A stretch of DNA of 64,000 nt from positions 1 to 64,000 of the forward strand of contig JAFQHP010000018.1 in the NCBI GenBank assembly GCA_017397895.1. Reading direction: 5' to 3'. Source of the stretch: Clostridia bacterium (GTDB taxonomy: Bacteria; Bacillota; Clostridia; Christensenellales; Aristaeellaceae). The notes beneath the pieces are model-generated. The model was not told the origin of the DNA. It worked only from the letters and a program-made list of their open reading frames with translations, and did no database searches. This document shows, one piece after another, positions 24,031 through 32,765 of the stretch. The number at the start of each line of letters is the position of its first letter. Position 1 is the first letter of the stretch. Both the position numbers and the translations under genes were made by a program.

Positions 24031-24573
24031 TTATCGGCTCTGAATTTTTTTCACCGCTGCATCGTACCACCTGGGCCGTTTGCGTTTGCCCGTTTCCCAG
24101 CCGGTGATGTAATTGATGAAATAGAAAAATTCCAGCTTCCTGCGTTTCTTTTTCAGGGCGTCGTTGGGGGTGGGGCTGGGGATACTCTTCACCTTCATGC
24201 CCATGGAACGGGCCATATAGGCCGCCCGGAAAGCGTGGTAATCACTGGTCACCAGGATCACCCGGGGCTTTTGTATGCCCATATCCTGCAAAATGGCTTT
24301 GGCATTGCTGATATTTTCCACCGTATAGAGGGACGCATCTTCCGGGATGATTTTCTCTTCCGGCACGCCCCTTTCCATCAGCCCCGCCGCCATCACCTTG
24401 GCTTCGGTCACCGGGGTATTTTCCGTCTGCCCGCCGCAGGGAATGACGTAAGGCACCCTCCCTTCCAGATACAGCTTTGCCGCCAGCGCCACCCGGTCCA
24501 CAAGTGCCTGCTTGGGCGTTCCGTCCGCGTTCAGCTTCAGCCCCAGCACCAGGATCGCATCGTATGTTTTCAT
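24031..24573 (-). CDS. YdcF-like (DUF218) protein
   Basis: 180 residues without a clear signal peptide or membrane segment. DUF218 signatures are DAILVLGLKLNADGTP at the N-terminus, IPCGGQT, MTEAKVMA-type TEAKVMAAGL, and VILVTSDYHAFRA. The biochemical role of the family is not firmly known; some members bind S-adenosylmethionine and others affect envelope synthesis. It lies downstream of parB, separated by a terminator. Confidence 0.85.
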   Translation of the reverse strand: MKTYDAILVLGLKLNADGTPKQALVDRVALAAKLYLEGRVPYVIPCGGQTENTPVTEAKVMAAGLMERGVPEEKIIPEDASLYTVENISNAKAILQDMGIQKPRVILVTSDYHAFRAAYMARSMGMKVKSIPSPTPNDALKKKRRKLEFFYFINYITGWETGKRKRPRWYDAAVKKIQSR

Positions 24574-24584
24574 CCTTTGCTCCG

Positions 24585-24613
24585 TTCAAAAAAGGCAGCC
24601 GAAGCCGCCTTTT
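24585..24613 (-). terminator. Terminator of the parAB operon
   Basis: Minus-strand AAGGCGGC-TTCG-GCTGCCTT with a TTTTTT tail. Confidence 0.85.
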
Positions 24614-24616
24614 GTT

Positions 24617-25471
24617 TTATTGATTTTCCAGCATTTCCATCAGCTGGTACACTTTTTCCAGTTCATCGGCGTTGTAGTATTCCAGGATGATCTTGCCCTT
24701 TTTGGTGCTGCCCTTGATCTGAGTACGCACACCGAACACATCCCGCAGCCGGTTTTCCATGTCCATCAGTTCCAGCGGCAGGGGCTTGGGGGCAGGCGGT
24801 TCCTTGACGGGCTTTTCCGGTATGGCAGCCAACTTTTCCAACGCCCGCACGCTGAGGCCCTCCGCCGCAGTCTTTTCCGCAAGCATCATCTGCTGATGGA
24901 TGCCTGCCACCCCGGCCAGCACTCTGGCGTGCCCGGCGGACAGGGTGCCGTCGATCACCATCTGCTGCACAGCTTCCGGCAGATTCAAAAGGCGAAGCAA
25001 ATTGGCCACGGCAGGGCGGCTTTTGCCCAGTTTGCCGGCGGCCTGTTCCTGGGTGTAGCCGCAATTTTCCATGAGGCTGCGGATGGCCCGGGCTTCTTCA
25101 ATGGCGTTCAAATCTTCCCGCTGAATGTTTTCAATCAGCGCCGCCTCCATCTGCTCCTGGAAGCTGAAAGAGCGCACAATGCAGGGCACGCTGGTAAGCC
25201 CTGCCATTCTGGCGGCACGGAACCGGCGTTCACCGGCCACAATGCGGTAGCGGCCGTTTTCCTCCACCACCAGCAGGGGCTGCAATACCCCGGCCTCCCG
25301 AATGGAATCCGCCAGGCTCTGCAATGCTTCTTCGTCAAAGATGCGGCGGGGCTGATCGGGGTTGCGGTCAATTTCCGTGATTCCAATCTCCCTTACGCCG
25401 CTGTCTGCTTCCTGCACATCGGGCAGCAATACGTCCAATCCCCTGCCCAGGGCACTTTTCTTTGCTTTCAT
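24617..25471 (-). CDS. parB: Chromosome-partitioning protein ParB/Spo0J
   Basis: 284 residues; the start at 25471 gives the typical KKSALGRGLDVLLPD opening, while the longer in-frame reading overlaps parA. Binds parS sites, spreads by a CTP switch and loads SMC near the origin. Visible parts are the NPDQPRRIF region, the CTP-binding GERRFRAARMAGL, the helix-turn-helix YTQEQAAGKLGKSRPAVANLLRLLNLP, and a C-terminal dimerisation segment. It follows parA in the same operon. parA-parB with serS nearby is often an origin-proximal arrangement. Confidence 0.95.
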   Translation of the reverse strand: MKAKKSALGRGLDVLLPDVQEADSGVREIGITEIDRNPDQPRRIFDEEALQSLADSIREAGVLQPLLVVEENGRYRIVAGERRFRAARMAGLTSVPCIVRSFSFQEQMEAALIENIQREDLNAIEEARAIRSLMENCGYTQEQAAGKLGKSRPAVANLLRLLNLPEAVQQMVIDGTLSAGHARVLAGVAGIHQQMMLAEKTAAEGLSVRALEKLAAIPEKPVKEPPAPKPLPLELMDMENRLRDVFGVRTQIKGSTKKGKIILEYYNADELEKVYQLMEMLENQ

Positions 25472-25484
25472 GTTTCTCTCACTT

Positions 25485-26246
25485 TCAGCCCCTGTTCCGG
25501 GCAATCACTTCCCGGCTGAGGGACAGGTAGGCTTCTGCGCCGGTGGAGCGCTTATCGTACAGATGAATGGGCAGGCCGAAGCTGGGCGCTTCCCCAAGCC
25601 GCACATTGCGGGGAATGGTGGTGGCAAATACCTTGCCCCGGAAATGCTTCTTCACTTCCTGCACCACCTGCAGGCCCAGGTTGGTGCGGCCGTCCAGCAT
25701 GGTCAGCAGCACGCCTTCAATTTCCAGTGCCGGGTTCAGCCCTTTCTTCACCCGCTGCACCGTGTTCATCAGCGCCGTAACCCCCTCCAGGGCATAATAC
25801 TCACACTGAATGGGGATCAGGATGGACTGGGCGGCTGTCAGCGCATTGATGGTGAGCATGCCAAGGGATGGCGGGCAGTCCACCACGATAAAATCATACT
25901 GGCCGCGCACAGGCTCCACCGCTGCCCGCACCCGGTATTCGCGCCGGTCCATAGCGGCCAGCTCCAGCTCAGCGCCTGCCAGGCGAATATCCGCCGGGGC
26001 CACAAACAGCCCCTTCTGCTTGGTGGGGGAAACGACGCTTTCCAGGGTGCACTGGGATAGCAGCGCCTCATATACCGTTTTCTTCCCGGCCTTCACGCCC
26101 AGGCCGCTGGTGGCATTGCCCTGGGGATCCAGGTCCACCAGCAGCGTTTTCTTGCCGTTTTCAGCCAGGCAGGCAGCCAGGTTCACGGCGGTGGTGGTCT
26201 TCCCCACGCCGCCCTTCTGGTTAGCCACGCAAATGATTTTGCCCAA
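25485..26246 (-). CDS. parA: Chromosome-partitioning ATPase ParA/Soj
   Basis: About 253 residues. I prefer the TTG at 26246 as start: it lies 8 bases from AAGAAGG and makes the protein open GKIICVANQKGGVGKTT, matching Soj (MGKII...). The ATG at 26252 is only 2 bases from the same site. The deviant Walker A KGGVGKTT and VDLDPQGNAT and FIVVDCPPSLG are all present. It works with ParB in chromosome segregation and regulation of replication. Confidence 0.93.
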   Translation of the reverse strand: MGKIICVANQKGGVGKTTTAVNLAACLAENGKKTLLVDLDPQGNATSGLGVKAGKKTVYEALLSQCTLESVVSPTKQKGLFVAPADIRLAGAELELAAMDRREYRVRAAVEPVRGQYDFIVVDCPPSLGMLTINALTAAQSILIPIQCEYYALEGVTALMNTVQRVKKGLNPALEIEGVLLTMLDGRTNLGLQVVQEVKKHFRGKVFATTIPRNVRLGEAPSFGLPIHLYDKRSTGAEAYLSLSREVIARNRG

Positions 26247-26267
26247 TATCATAACCTTCTTTGTATC

Positions 26268-26747
26268 TTAATCTTCCAGCCACAGCTGCCACCGAAACGG
26301 CGGATAGCAATCCCGGATCACCCGCCGGATGGCGGCAAGCTCTTCCTCCGTCTGCAGATGAGCCATTTTGGTATAAAGCACCCTGAGGGCGGAAAGGCTG
26401 GCCTGGCGCATGGAATAGCCTTGCAGAAACTCCTTGTGCCACAAATCCATCGGGAAGGTGTCAAACAACAAAAACATCACTTCATCCGCCATGGCAGCAA
26501 TATCATCCAGGCGGATACGCACCCAGGTATCATCCGGCAATTGCATCAGGAACCGGCCCTGAGTATGCTCCCGAATGGCCATGAACAGCTTCCTGTCAAT
26601 CCATTCCAGGGATTCCTGGGGGTCATGCCGGGTAGAATAGCCGCACAAATGCACATGGATGTCCCGAAGGGCTCCATCCATCTTGAGCATCAGCTCGTTC
26701 CCCAGCCAGGGCTGCAGGGTGCCAAGGAGCTGCGCATAGGCGATCAT
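26268..26747 (-). CDS. Uncharacterised protein upstream of parA
   Basis: 159 residues, start supported by AGGTGGG. I do not recognise a family. The sequence is soluble, without signal peptide or membrane segment, with a central WVRIRLDDIAAMADEVMFLLFD and a tryptophan-rich C-terminus (PPFRWQLWLED). It ends about 20 bases before parA and is probably co-transcribed with parA-parB, so a role linked to segregation or the origin is conceivable but unproven. Confidence 0.7.
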   Translation of the reverse strand: MIAYAQLLGTLQPWLGNELMLKMDGALRDIHVHLCGYSTRHDPQESLEWIDRKLFMAIREHTQGRFLMQLPDDTWVRIRLDDIAAMADEVMFLLFDTFPMDLWHKEFLQGYSMRQASLSALRVLYTKMAHLQTEEELAAIRRVIRDCYPPFRWQLWLED

Positions 26748-26850
26748 GCTTCCATCCCACCTTTTTCCCCATTATGCTTAACGATACCACAAGATAGGCA
26801 AAAAGTCCAGTACAGAGGCGAAAAAGTGGATAATTTCCCCGCTTTGCCCC

Positions 26851-26879
26851 TTGCAATTTAGGGCTAAATGGGCTATAAT
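26851..26879 (+). promoter_or_regulatory. Promoter of serS
   Basis: TTGCAA (26851-26856), 17 bases, TATAAT (26874-26879). Confidence 0.85.
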
Positions 26880-26887
26880 ACCCCCAT

Positions 26888-27118
26888 ACCGCATGGAACG
26901 GGAAAATGCGATGGAGCACTGCGGAAAAGAGAGCTGCCGGAAGGTGCAAGGCAGCCGCAGCCCTTGCTTTCCACCCGGGAGCGGGCCGTGATGAGCGGCC
27001 GGGGTTGCGCCCCATACAGCGCAGACGAGTGGGCCTGCCCTTCCCGGGCAAACCAATCGGGGTGGCACCGCGGATATATCCGTCCCTGAAGGATATGGGC
27101 GGTTTTTTTATTGCAATT
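26888..27118 (+). ncRNA. T-box leader of serS
   Basis: The antiterminator T-box GGGTGGCACCGCGG lies at about 27,059-27,072, followed by a weak terminator hairpin (ATATCCGTCCC / GGATATGGGCGG) and TTTTTTT. Stem I has the AGAGAG and GGTGCAAGGC apical features, with CTGCGG/CCGCAG pairing. The stem I is compact and I could not assign the specifier codon with confidence; a serine codon is expected from the gene it controls. Confidence 0.85.
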
Positions 27119-27139
27119 TTTGAAGGAGGATGAAGCCCC

Positions 27140-28420
27140 ATGCTGGATATGAATTTTGTGCGTAACAACCCTGAAATCGTAAAAGAGAACATCAAGAAAA
27201 AGTTCCAGGACCAGAAGCTGCCTTTGGTGGACGAAGTGCTGGAACTGGATAAGCAGTACCGTGCCGCCATCCAGAAGGCCGACGGCCTGCGCAACCAGCG
27301 CAAGGTGATCTCCAAGCAGATCGGCGGCCTGATGGCCAAGGGCCTCAAGGACGAAGCAGAAGAAATGAAGCAGAAGGTGAACGCCATGGCGGACGAGCTG
27401 GCAGCCACCGAAAAGCTGGAAGAAGAGCTGCAGGAAGAAGTGCGCAAGCGCATGCTTGTGATTCCCAACATCATTGACCCCACCGTGCCCATCGGCAAGG
27501 ATGACAGTGAAAACGTGGAAGTGCAGCGATATGGCGAGCCCGTGGTGCCCGAATACGAAGTGCCCTACCATGTGGACATTATGGAACGCCTTTCCGGCAT
27601 CGACCTGGACAGCGCCCGCAAAACCAGCGGCAACGGCTTCTATTACCTGATGGGCGACGTAGCCCGGCTCCACAGCGCCATCCTCTCCTATGCCCGCGAT
27701 TTCATGATCGACCGGGGCTTCACCTACTGCATTCCCCCCTACATGATTCACGGCAACGTGGTGACGGGCGTGATGAGCTTTGCCGAAATGGAAAACATGA
27801 TGTACAAGATTGAAGGCGAAGATCTGTACCTCATCGGCACCTCCGAACATTCCATGATCGGTAAGTTCATCGATACCATCCTCACCGAAAACCAGCTGCC
27901 CCAGACCCTCACCAGCTATTCCCCCTGCTTCCGCAAGGAAGTGGGCGCCCACGGCATTGAAGAGCGGGGCGTGTACCGCATCCATCAGTTCGAAAAGCAG
28001 GAAATGATCGTGGTGTGCAAGCCCGAAGAAAGCCCCGATTGGTTCAACAAGCTGTGGCAGAACAGCGTGGACTTCTTCCGCACCCTGGATATCCCCGTAC
28101 GCACCCTGGAATGCTGCTCCGGTGACCTGGCTGACCTGAAGGTGAAGTCCATCGACGTGGAAGCCTGGAGCCCCCGCCAGCAGAAGTATTTCGAAGTGGG
28201 CAGCTGCTCCAACCTGGGCGACGCCCAGGCTCGCCGCCTGCAGATCCGCGTGAAGGGCGAAGACGGCAAGAAGTATTTCGCCCACACCCTCAACAACACC
28301 GTGGTGGCCCCGCCCCGGATGCTGATTGCTTTCCTGGAAAACAATCTTCAGGCCGACGGCCGGGTGCGCATCCCCGAAGCCCTGCGGATGTACATGGGCG
28401 GCAAGGAATACATCGGCTGA
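27140..28420 (+). CDS. serS: Seryl-tRNA synthetase
   Basis: 426 residues, ATG after AAGGAGGATG. Charges tRNA-Ser. An N-terminal coiled-coil tRNA-binding arm (about 30-105) precedes the class II catalytic domain with TSEHSMIG near residues 234-241, SYSPCFRKEVGAHG (motif 2) and NNTVVAPPRMLIAFLENN (motif 3). Expression is controlled by the T-box leader, so uncharged tRNA-Ser should raise it. Confidence 0.98.
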   Translation: MLDMNFVRNNPEIVKENIKKKFQDQKLPLVDEVLELDKQYRAAIQKADGLRNQRKVISKQIGGLMAKGLKDEAEEMKQKVNAMADELAATEKLEEELQEEVRKRMLVIPNIIDPTVPIGKDDSENVEVQRYGEPVVPEYEVPYHVDIMERLSGIDLDSARKTSGNGFYYLMGDVARLHSAILSYARDFMIDRGFTYCIPPYMIHGNVVTGVMSFAEMENMMYKIEGEDLYLIGTSEHSMIGKFIDTILTENQLPQTLTSYSPCFRKEVGAHGIEERGVYRIHQFEKQEMIVVCKPEESPDWFNKLWQNSVDFFRTLDIPVRTLECCSGDLADLKVKSIDVEAWSPRQQKYFEVGSCSNLGDAQARRLQIRVKGEDGKKYFAHTLNNTVVAPPRMLIAFLENNLQADGRVRIPEALRMYMGGKEYIG

Positions 28421-28439
28421 ACGGCCAAGCAATAAATCT

Positions 28440-28478
28440 ATACACCTTCGTCTTTCGGCGGAGGTGTGTTTTTTTGTA
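28440..28478 (+). terminator. Terminator of serS
   Basis: ACACCTTCG pairs with CGGAGGTGT (28442-28468), followed by TTTTTTT. Confidence 0.85.
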
Positions 28479-28579
28479 TATTGTTGTCCCTTTTCCTGTA
28501 CCAAATTGCCGTTGAAATGCAGGTTTATGTCATGTATACTGAAATCAGAATATTTTTACAGGAAAAGGAGAGGAATGCC

Positions 28580-29530
28580 ATGAAGAAACTGACGATACTG
28601 TTGCTTGTTGCAATGCTGCTGACACAAGGCCTGGCCCATGGGGAAAGCACCCCGCGCAAAACCGGCTTCCCGGACAACACCTTTGAGGAAATGGACCCGA
28701 ACTACATCACCGGCGTTTCCAAGCGGGGCAAAACGGTCATGTTCACCTATGATGCAAATACACCCGAAGGGGAAGCTTACACCAAACGTGCCCTGGTTTA
28801 CCTGCCCTATGGCTATGACGAAGGCAATATCGAAACCCGCTACAACGTGCTGTACTTGATGCACGGCCACGGCGGCGGCTACACCACCTTCTTCCGGGGC
28901 GTTGGTTCCATTTCCACAATGCAATTTGTGCTGGACGCCATGATTGAAAAGGGCCGGATCGAGCCTATGATCGTGGTTGCCCCCACCTATGCCGTGCCCG
29001 GCAAGGATGAATACTGGAGCGCCGCCAACTTCTCCCACGAGCTGAACAACTACCTGATTCCCGCCTTTGAAAGCGCCTACAACACCTACGCTGCGGACGT
29101 AACCCCCGAGGGCATCCGCGCCAGCCGCACCCACCGTGCCTTCGGCGGCTTCTCCATGGGTTCTCTTTGCACGTGGAACGTGTTCCAAAGCAGCCTGGAC
29201 CAGGTCGCCTATTACATGCCATGCTGCGGCGGTATCAGCTTCGGCGATGATGCAGCCGCCATGGCTGCCCTGCTTTCCACCAGCGTGACCAAGGCCGGCT
29301 ACACCAAGGACGATTTCTTCATCTACGCCGGCTGCGGTGGTGAAGGCGATGTGGGCTATAAAGGCCTCACCGCACAGATCGAAGCCATGAAAGGAATGCC
29401 GGATACTTTCGTCTACTGTGAAAACTTTAACGACGGCAACCTTTACTACACCCAATGCAGCGGCGGCCACTCCACCAAGGCCGTGGAGCAGATCATGTAC
29501 TGCGCCCTGCCCACCTTCTTCGACAAGTAA
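28580..29530 (+). CDS. Exported esterase, CE1/feruloyl-acetylxylan esterase type
   Basis: 316 residues; the ATG at 28580 follows AAGGAG, and upstream in-frame sequence is the untranslated region. A signal peptide covers about 1-21. The alpha/beta-hydrolase fold shows LYLMHGHGGG (oxyanion region, about 92-100), the nucleophile S192 in GFSMG, and the catalytic histidine H297 in SGGHSTK. Such enzymes remove ferulate or acetate from arabinoxylan, which fits with the GH10 xylanase in the window. Exact substrate not proven; it is a single-gene unit. Confidence 0.88.
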   Translation: MKKLTILLLVAMLLTQGLAHGESTPRKTGFPDNTFEEMDPNYITGVSKRGKTVMFTYDANTPEGEAYTKRALVYLPYGYDEGNIETRYNVLYLMHGHGGGYTTFFRGVGSISTMQFVLDAMIEKGRIEPMIVVAPTYAVPGKDEYWSAANFSHELNNYLIPAFESAYNTYAADVTPEGIRASRTHRAFGGFSMGSLCTWNVFQSSLDQVAYYMPCCGGISFGDDAAAMAALLSTSVTKAGYTKDDFFIYAGCGGEGDVGYKGLTAQIEAMKGMPDTFVYCENFNDGNLYYTQCSGGHSTKAVEQIMYCALPTFFDK

Positions 29531-29544
29531 ACAAACCGGAAGCA

Positions 29545-29581
29545 AAAAGGACGGATGGAAGTCTGCATCCGTCCTTTTCTT
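29545..29581 (+). terminator. Terminator of the esterase gene
   Basis: AAAAGGACGGATG (29545-29557) pairs with CATCCGTCCTTTT (29566-29578). Confidence 0.85.
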
Positions 29582-29603
29582 ATACGCTCTGCCGCCATGA
29601 AAG

Positions 29604-29638
29604 ACAAACAAAAAGGACCTGCATTGCTGCAGGTCCTT
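29604..29638 (-). terminator. Terminator of the two-repeat exported protein
   Basis: Minus-strand AAGGACCTGCA-GCAA-TGCAGGTCCTT followed by TTTGTTTG. Confidence 0.85.
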
Positions 29639-29649
29639 GATGTATTTGC

Positions 29650-31476
29650 TTATTCAGCGGGCACTTCTTCCACGGCTTCTTCAGCGGCGGGAGCAGTGAT
29701 GGATTCCACCATGGTATCCAGGTCGGCACGGTAGGCTTCCCAGGTTACATGATTGTAATTGTAGGGAGCCAGGAAGATGCCGTTGCTGGTGATGGGCTGG
29801 CAGTAGGTAACGCCGTTGCAGATGAACAGGTAGCCTACATCGCCCAGGTCAGCCTTGCTGACGGTATCGCCGAAAGCGATATCGCTGGTGGGGTTGGCGC
29901 AGAAATCAGCGGTGATTTCGTCGATGCTCTTGAACCACTTCACGCATTCGCTGCTCACGGTCAGGTTGCCGGGGGTAGCGTGCTGGGTTTCGTAGGTGAC
30001 GGTCACGTCGTCGCCGGAAACGGTGACGATGGCATTACCGATCACCACCATGTTGGAAGCGGCCAGAGGAATCTTGTAGATGCCGTCTTCGGTCAGGTTC
30101 ACGGGGCACACATTGTACCACTTATCGGTGATACCCATGTCGCGCAGGCTGTAGCCGGCAACGCCCATGGTGTTGTTGGGATACCACTTGTAATCGTAAT
30201 CGGGTTCTTCAGGCAGTTCGCCCTTGGTATCGGTTACGAAGAAGTCCACTTCGATCTTGGAAACGTTGGTCAGGTCAGCCGTGTCGATGACGGTCACGTC
30301 GCCTTCAGAGCCATCCCAGGTCTCATGGCCCCAGGGCAGAGTGCCCTGGCTGCTCTGCCAATCGTCAAAGAGGATGGTGTAGCTGTCGTTGGAGTCAAAG
30401 ATCTGATAATCGTTGGCATAGCCGTCATAGCCGGTGGGGCCGTGGGCAGCGTTGCCGATTGCGATGGAATTGCCGTTGACACGCACGTCGGAAACACCCA
30501 GGTACATACCGTCCATGATGGTGCCTTCGCCCTGCTTGCCGTCGTCCACAACCAGCAGCAGCTTCACAGCGCCGTTACCGGAGGGAACCCAGCCGCCCTG
30601 ATCCACAAAGTTGGAGGTGGCGGTATAATTGCCTTCGCCAAGAATGGTGGTTTCATGAGAAACGCCCAGCTTGCCGTCGGTGACAGGCCACCAACCGCCG
30701 GACCAATAGAACACGCTGGCCGTGGTGGTGTTTTCGGGGATTTCCATGGTTTCCAGAACAGTCTTCACATCGCCGTCGATGACGGGGCCTTCACCCTTCA
30801 CACGCAGGGCGGGACCGCCTTCGGGCTTCACATCCTGTTCAGAGGCCAGGAAGAAGTCGATTTCGATGGAGGTGGGGTTGTTCAGCACGCTCACGTCGAA
30901 GGCCTGGAAGTTCTGGGCAGCGCCTTCACTGTTCCAGGTGACGCCGGTTTCGATGGAGCCGCCATTGTCGATCATCCACTGATCCCACAGCAGGGCGTAG
31001 GTATCGTTGGCAGCCCAGTATACCTTGCCGCCTTCCTGGTCGTTGATGTTGTCATAGCCGGTCTGGCCATAGGTGACATCAGCGCAGGGATAGGAAACGC
31101 CGTCCACACGGATATCCACAATCTGCAGATACATGCCGGGGAACAGATCCTGGCCGTTCTTCACAACCAGCGCCAGTTTCTGGGCGCCGATGTTGCTGTT
31201 GCCGCCGGAATAGAACCAGCTGGGCATATGGGCATCCAGCTTGGCAGTGTACCAGCCTTCGCCGGTCACCACAGCGGGAGTGGGGGTCCAGTAGTCATCT
31301 TCTTCAGCCCAGGCAGCAGGCCACCAGTCCTGATCCTGCCAGAAGATGTAGGCGATGGTGCTGGCAGCAGCTTCTTCGCCTTCGGGGGCCACTTCTTCAG
31401 CCATAGCAGTCATGCTCATGCTCAGAGCCAGTACCAGAGCAGCCACCAGGAGAAGAATACGGGTCATGTTCTTCAC
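29650..31476 (-). CDS. Exported protein with two tandem beta-rich repeats
   Basis: 608 residues from a GTG at 31476, chosen for AGGGAG 8 bases upstream; upstream in-frame sequence has no site. A signal peptide is followed by an acidic linker and two homologous units of about 180 residues (about 38-225 and 250-430). Both share FYW/IFW...WWP, a GEG(W/N)YTA strand, (L/V)VV(K/D)(N/D)G, DGMYL/PGMYL, (I/D)VRV(D/N)G, TGYDnnxND and a closing IE(I/V)DFF. The units look like carbohydrate-binding or other ligand-binding beta sandwiches. The third, C-terminal part (about 440-590) is different. No sorting signal, anchor or enzyme domain is seen, so function is unknown; a polysaccharide-binding role is a guess from fold and neighbours. 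Confidence 0.75.
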   Translation of the reverse strand: MKNMTRILLLVAALVLALSMSMTAMAEEVAPEGEEAAASTIAYIFWQDQDWWPAAWAEEDDYWTPTPAVVTGEGWYTAKLDAHMPSWFYSGGNSNIGAQKLALVVKNGQDLFPGMYLQIVDIRVDGVSYPCADVTYGQTGYDNINDQEGGKVYWAANDTYALLWDQWMIDNGGSIETGVTWNSEGAAQNFQAFDVSVLNNPTSIEIDFFLASEQDVKPEGGPALRVKGEGPVIDGDVKTVLETMEIPENTTTASVFYWSGGWWPVTDGKLGVSHETTILGEGNYTATSNFVDQGGWVPSGNGAVKLLLVVDDGKQGEGTIMDGMYLGVSDVRVNGNSIAIGNAAHGPTGYDGYANDYQIFDSNDSYTILFDDWQSSQGTLPWGHETWDGSEGDVTVIDTADLTNVSKIEVDFFVTDTKGELPEEPDYDYKWYPNNTMGVAGYSLRDMGITDKWYNVCPVNLTEDGIYKIPLAASNMVVIGNAIVTVSGDDVTVTYETQHATPGNLTVSSECVKWFKSIDEITADFCANPTSDIAFGDTVSKADLGDVGYLFICNGVTYCQPITSNGIFLAPYNYNHVTWEAYRADLDTMVESITAPAAEEAVEEVPAE

Positions 31477-31600
31477 GTGAAAGTCTCCCTTCTTTGATAG
31501 TGCGCCAGAAGCGCAATCGTTTTCGGTATTCATAATTATAATTCACAAGGATATATTTGTCAACATCTTACCGGTTTTTTTCCTAATCTGACAAATGATT

Positions 31601-32620
31601 TTATTGCGCCAGAAGGGCCAGGATCAGCCTGCAGGTATTGTCAATGCCCTGCACATGGGTGCGTTCATAGCCGTGGGAGGCGAATACGCCGGTGCCGATC
31701 AGGGCAAATCGGCAGTCGTTGCCGGCCCTGAGGGCTGTGGCAGTATCGGAGGAATAGCCGGGGTACACGTCGGCGGCGTAGCCGATGCCCTCTGCTTTTG
31801 CCAGGGCAATCAGTTCATTTGTGAAGCCGTAATGATAGGGCCCAGCGGAATCCTTCACGCAGATGGACACCATGGTTTCGTCGCACTGCAAATCATCCCC
31901 CACGCACCCCATATCCACCGCCAATATATCGTCAATCCCCTCCGGCAGCTGCATAGATGCGCCGTGGCCCACCTCTTCAAACACCGTAAAGAGAATGGCC
32001 ACCCGGCGGTGCAATTGCACCTTCCCCTCCGCCACCTTCTGCGCCAGGGCCAGCAGCATTCCGGCGCTGGCCTTATCGTCCAGATGGCGGCTTTTAAGGT
32101 AGCCGCTTTCCGTCAGCACCGTCCGGGGATCCCAGGAAATGAAGCAGCCGGTTTCAATGCCAAGCTTTTCCACGTCCTTTTTGCTTTTCACCACTTCATC
32201 CAGCACAATTTCCAGGGTGGTTTCCCCCCGGGTATCGCCGTTCATATCGCCGAAGACGTGCTGGCTGGCCTTGGTGGACTGTACGGTGCCGGAATAGGTT
32301 TTGCCGTCCCTTGTGTGCACCAGGCAGTTTTCCGTTTCCACAGTACTGTCCGCCCAGCCGCCGATGTGGGTATAGCGGATGCGGCCGTTGCCCTTGATGG
32401 AACGCACCATGGCACCCAGGGTATCCACATGGGCGGAAAGCAGAAGGCCGTTTCCTTCCCCGCCCAGTTCGCACCAAACGCCGCCTTTTTTCTGCTGCAC
32501 AGGGGAAAAGCCCATGCCCTGCAGGGTTTTCATCAGGTAATCGGCCGCCATGTGGGTAAAGCCGGTGGGAGAGGGAATGGAGAGCAGTTTCTGAATATAG
32601 TCCAGGGCAAGCTGTTTCAT
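31601..32620 (-). CDS. M42 family metallopeptidase (glutamyl aminopeptidase-like)
   Basis: 339 residues. A cytosolic dinuclear-metal aminopeptidase or deblocking peptidase, often a large oligomer. Metal-binding and catalytic segments are AHVDTLGAMV, SRHLDDKASAGM, FTVFEEVGHG (catalytic and metal glutamates) and the C-terminal SHGYERTH. It diverges from the GH27 gene and has its own promoter at 32653-32680. Confidence 0.93.
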   Translation of the reverse strand: MKQLALDYIQKLLSIPSPTGFTHMAADYLMKTLQGMGFSPVQQKKGGVWCELGGEGNGLLLSAHVDTLGAMVRSIKGNGRIRYTHIGGWADSTVETENCLVHTRDGKTYSGTVQSTKASQHVFGDMNGDTRGETTLEIVLDEVVKSKKDVEKLGIETGCFISWDPRTVLTESGYLKSRHLDDKASAGMLLALAQKVAEGKVQLHRRVAILFTVFEEVGHGASMQLPEGIDDILAVDMGCVGDDLQCDETMVSICVKDSAGPYHYGFTNELIALAKAEGIGYAADVYPGYSSDTATALRAGNDCRFALIGTGVFASHGYERTHVQGIDNTCRLILALLAQ

Positions 32621-32652
32621 GGGAATATCTTCTCCTTTTGTTTGTTACCCCC

Positions 32653-32680
32653 ATTATACACCTTTCCCCCGGCAAAGCAA
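32653..32680 (-). promoter_or_regulatory. Promoter of the M42 peptidase
   Basis: Minus-strand TTGCTT (32675-32680), 16 bases, TATAAT (32653-32658). Confidence 0.7.
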
Positions 32681-32700
32681 GAAATATTGCGCCCGTCAGA

Positions 32701-32728
32701 TTGTATTTTTTTCTTTCTCTGGTATAAT
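32701..32728 (+). promoter_or_regulatory. Promoter of the GH27 gene
   Basis: TTGTAT (32701-32706), 16 bases, TATAAT (32723-32728). Confidence 0.7.
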
Positions 32729-32765
32729 GAAAGCAACAAAAACGACGATAAAGGAGTATGCTATT

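Noticed and set aside
26888..27118. Candidate serine specifier codons (TCC, AGC) in the serS T-box
   Set aside because: The compact stem I allows more than one pairing, so I could not place the specifier reliably.
31462..31485. TTCACGTGAAAG near the start of the two-repeat protein, considered as a parS site
   Set aside because: Only about 12 of 16 positions match the Spo0J parS consensus and it overlaps the ribosome-site and start region of a gene; not convincing.
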